Assembly (NCBI GenBank): GCA_963808455.1
Contig: CAWEHT010000168.1
Coordinates: 1 to 6,690 of the forward strand
Reading direction: 5' to 3'
Length of the DNA: 6,690 nt
DNA from: CAWEHT01 sp963808455
Lineage (GTDB): Bacteria > Chloroflexota > Anaerolineae > CG2-30-64-16
Translations under genes and position numbers: made by a program
The notes under the pieces: model-generated
Told to the model about the DNA's origin: nothing
What the model saw: only the letters and a program-made list of their open reading frames with translations
Database searches by the model: none
Shown: positions 5,357-6,690 of the stretch, piece after piece
Numbering within the stretch: position 1 is the first letter of the stretch
How the letters are laid out: each line of letters begins with the position of its first letter

Positions 5357-6690
5357 TCAACAAAACGTCATGACGCAGCCATCGGCCCGTGGATCGCTGC
5401 CCCCGCAGAGAACTCCGGTACTGTTCTCGCGTGTGATCACCTGGCCGCGACCGAAGATTGCGCAGTCGTACCCCGACACCTGCTCGACGTGATAGCCCAT
5501 GTCGGCCAGCGCCGCAGCCGTCTCCTCGGGTGTACCTTCCTCCAGCGCCACGCGCTCTGCACAGCCTCCTGGTCGACGTAGAAACGCGGCCGGTCCAGCG
5601 TGCCCTGCGGGTCCAGGCCATCGTCCAACAGCGCAATGGCCACCTGGACGTGCCCCTGGGGCTGCATGAAGCCGCCCATCACGCCGAAGCTGGCGTAGAG
5701 CGAGCCATCGGCCTGCGCCAGCGCCGGGATGATGGTGTGGTAGGGCCTTTTGCCGGGCGCCAGGACGTTGGCGTGGCCTGGCTCCAAAGAGAAGCCCAGG
5801 CCACGATTCTGTAGTGTGAAGCCCCAGCCAGAGGGCACAATGCCAGTGCCAAAGCCCTGGTAGTTGCTGTTGATGAAAGAGCAGGCGTTCCCAGCCCCGT
5901 CCACCACGCTCAGGTACACCGTGTCGGAGCCCGCCGGTGCCGCGCCAGGCGCCCGCGGTGCCGCAGCCCTTCCTGGTCGAATCAGCTGCCGCCGCTCGGC
6001 CGCGTAGTCTGCCGAGAGCAGCCAGTCCAGGGGGGCGGGGCTGACTGCCGGATCAGCCACGTGCCGGCGGGCATCGGCAAAGGCCAGCCGGATCGCCCGA
6101 TCTCCAGCTGCAGCGCTTTGCCGAGAGCGCTGGCATTGCCGTCAGCTCGAACCCGCTCAGGTATTCAGCGCCAGCAGCGCCACCAGCCCCTGGCCGTTGG
6201 GCGGGCACTCCCAGATTCGCATGCCGCGGTAGGCCGTGCTGATGGGCGTTTCCCAGCTGCTCCGGTGCCCTGCCAGATCCTCGACCGTCAGGCAGCCACC
6301 GGCCGCCCTGACCGTGGCAGCGATCGCGTCCGCGATTTCCTTCGTAAACGCCTGCTTGCCCCCTTCCGCGATACCCGCAGAGCTCGCGCCAGGCCCTGTT
6401 TCGGAAAATCTCGCCGGGCCGCGGAGCCCGGCCCTCGATTGTCAGCTCTGCCCGCCCAGTGCCTGGGATAATTGCCGTTGACACCTTGTCCATGAGCCGT
6501 GATGGGCGCGACCGGAAAGCCTTGATCAGAGAACCGGATAGCAGGGGCCGGGTGGAGTCCCCAACGAGAGGCGGCCGTTGCGAGCGCTGGACCAGATCAG
6601 TCGCCAACCTGCGACGGCGCCCGGCACGTATGATGCCCAAGTAAAGGGGTGGAGTGGAGCAAATTCCTTCTTCGAGGCCTTCTCGGTGCC
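5357..6690 (-). pseudogene. Gamma-glutamyltransferase, right-arm copy, frameshifted and partial
   Basis: This is the mirror copy of the 588-2213 gene on the minus strand. The stop is at 5357-5359 and the sequence leaves the window at the equivalent of left position about 872, so roughly the first 95 codons are not seen. The stretch from about 5563 to 6060 is readable and includes SDTVYLSVVD with the catalytic threonine, PGKRPYHTIIP and FGVMGGFMQPQGH. A lost A near 5562 (GCAGAGCG against GCAAGAGCG) breaks the frame, and LATRADGS has become LAQADGS through a three-base difference. Beyond 6060 there are several indels: a lost C and a lost A near 6095-6110, a lost T near 6160, and lost bases near 6345. 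The segment 6480-6690 matches only in patches. It is a corrupted duplicate and not a paralogue, because the clean parts are almost identical at the nucleotide level. Confidence 0.85.

Larger units (their letters stand above)
3808..6690 (-). repeat. Right arm of the inverted duplication, degraded copy
   Basis: This arm is the reverse complement of 872-3789. It is noisy from the hinge to about 4410, close to identical from about 4410 to 6060 with scattered single-base changes, and very noisy from about 6060 to the end. Most breaks are one- or two-base insertions or deletions, often in short homopolymers. A six-base loss also appears near 6490, where the match to left-arm CTCATGCCTGGGCACAAGG lacks CCTGGG or an equivalent register. 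This pattern resembles unpolished long-read error more than evolutionary decay. Confidence 0.95.

Noticed and set aside
872..6690. Inverted repeats as the ends of a transposon
   Set aside because: The arms nearly meet at the centre, no transposase lies between or inside them, and no target duplication is visible.
1..6690. tRNA, rRNA or CRISPR content
   Set aside because: I saw no cloverleaf-like sequence, ribosomal motif or regularly spaced direct repeats on either strand.

Overview
The window is GC-rich bacterial DNA. The protein types (a MttB-like methyltransferase tail, a class-III aminotransferase, a YwrD-like gamma-glutamyltransferase and a berberine-bridge-type FAD oxidoreductase) would suit an environmental bacterium, possibly Chloroflexota. 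That lineage is only a weak impression from protein style; no phylogenetic marker is present.

The dominant structure is a giant inverted duplication. Positions 872-3789 are repeated as a reverse complement at 3808-6690, around an 18-base spacer (3790-3807), with 29 perfectly paired bases next to the spacer. The right arm probably runs on past the window edge. There are therefore only about 3.8 kb of unique content.

Unique content, left to right: (1) 1-291, minus strand, the 5' part of a class-III PLP aminotransferase with two frameshifts. (2) 288-440, minus strand, the C-terminal scrap of a MttB-family methyltransferase, whose stop overlaps the aminotransferase start as ATGA. (3) 441-587, a short intergenic region with a ribosome binding site and a weak promoter candidate. 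(4) 588-2213, plus strand, an intact 541-residue gamma-glutamyltransferase. (5) 2266-2451, plus strand, a 61-residue remnant of a YifB/ComM-type AAA ATPase. (6) 2483 to about 3818, minus strand, an FAD-linked oxidoreductase convergent to the transferase, with one frameshift and its first residues lost at the hinge.

The right arm repeats items 6, 5 and most of 4 in mirror order. It carries many one-base insertions and deletions that break both large genes. The hinge lies inside the oxidoreductase gene at a short native inverted repeat. The spacer reads in frame with the left copy only, so the left arm plus spacer looks genuine and the right arm looks like a snap-back copy. My main interpretation is a fold-back chimera in a poorly polished long-read contig, not a new biological system. 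A real palindromic amplification is the alternative.

No shared pathway links the genes convincingly. The methyltransferase and aminotransferase overlap and were probably one operon. The transferase has its own ribosome binding site and acts on gamma-glutamyl compounds. The oxidoreductase is a separate, convergent gene.
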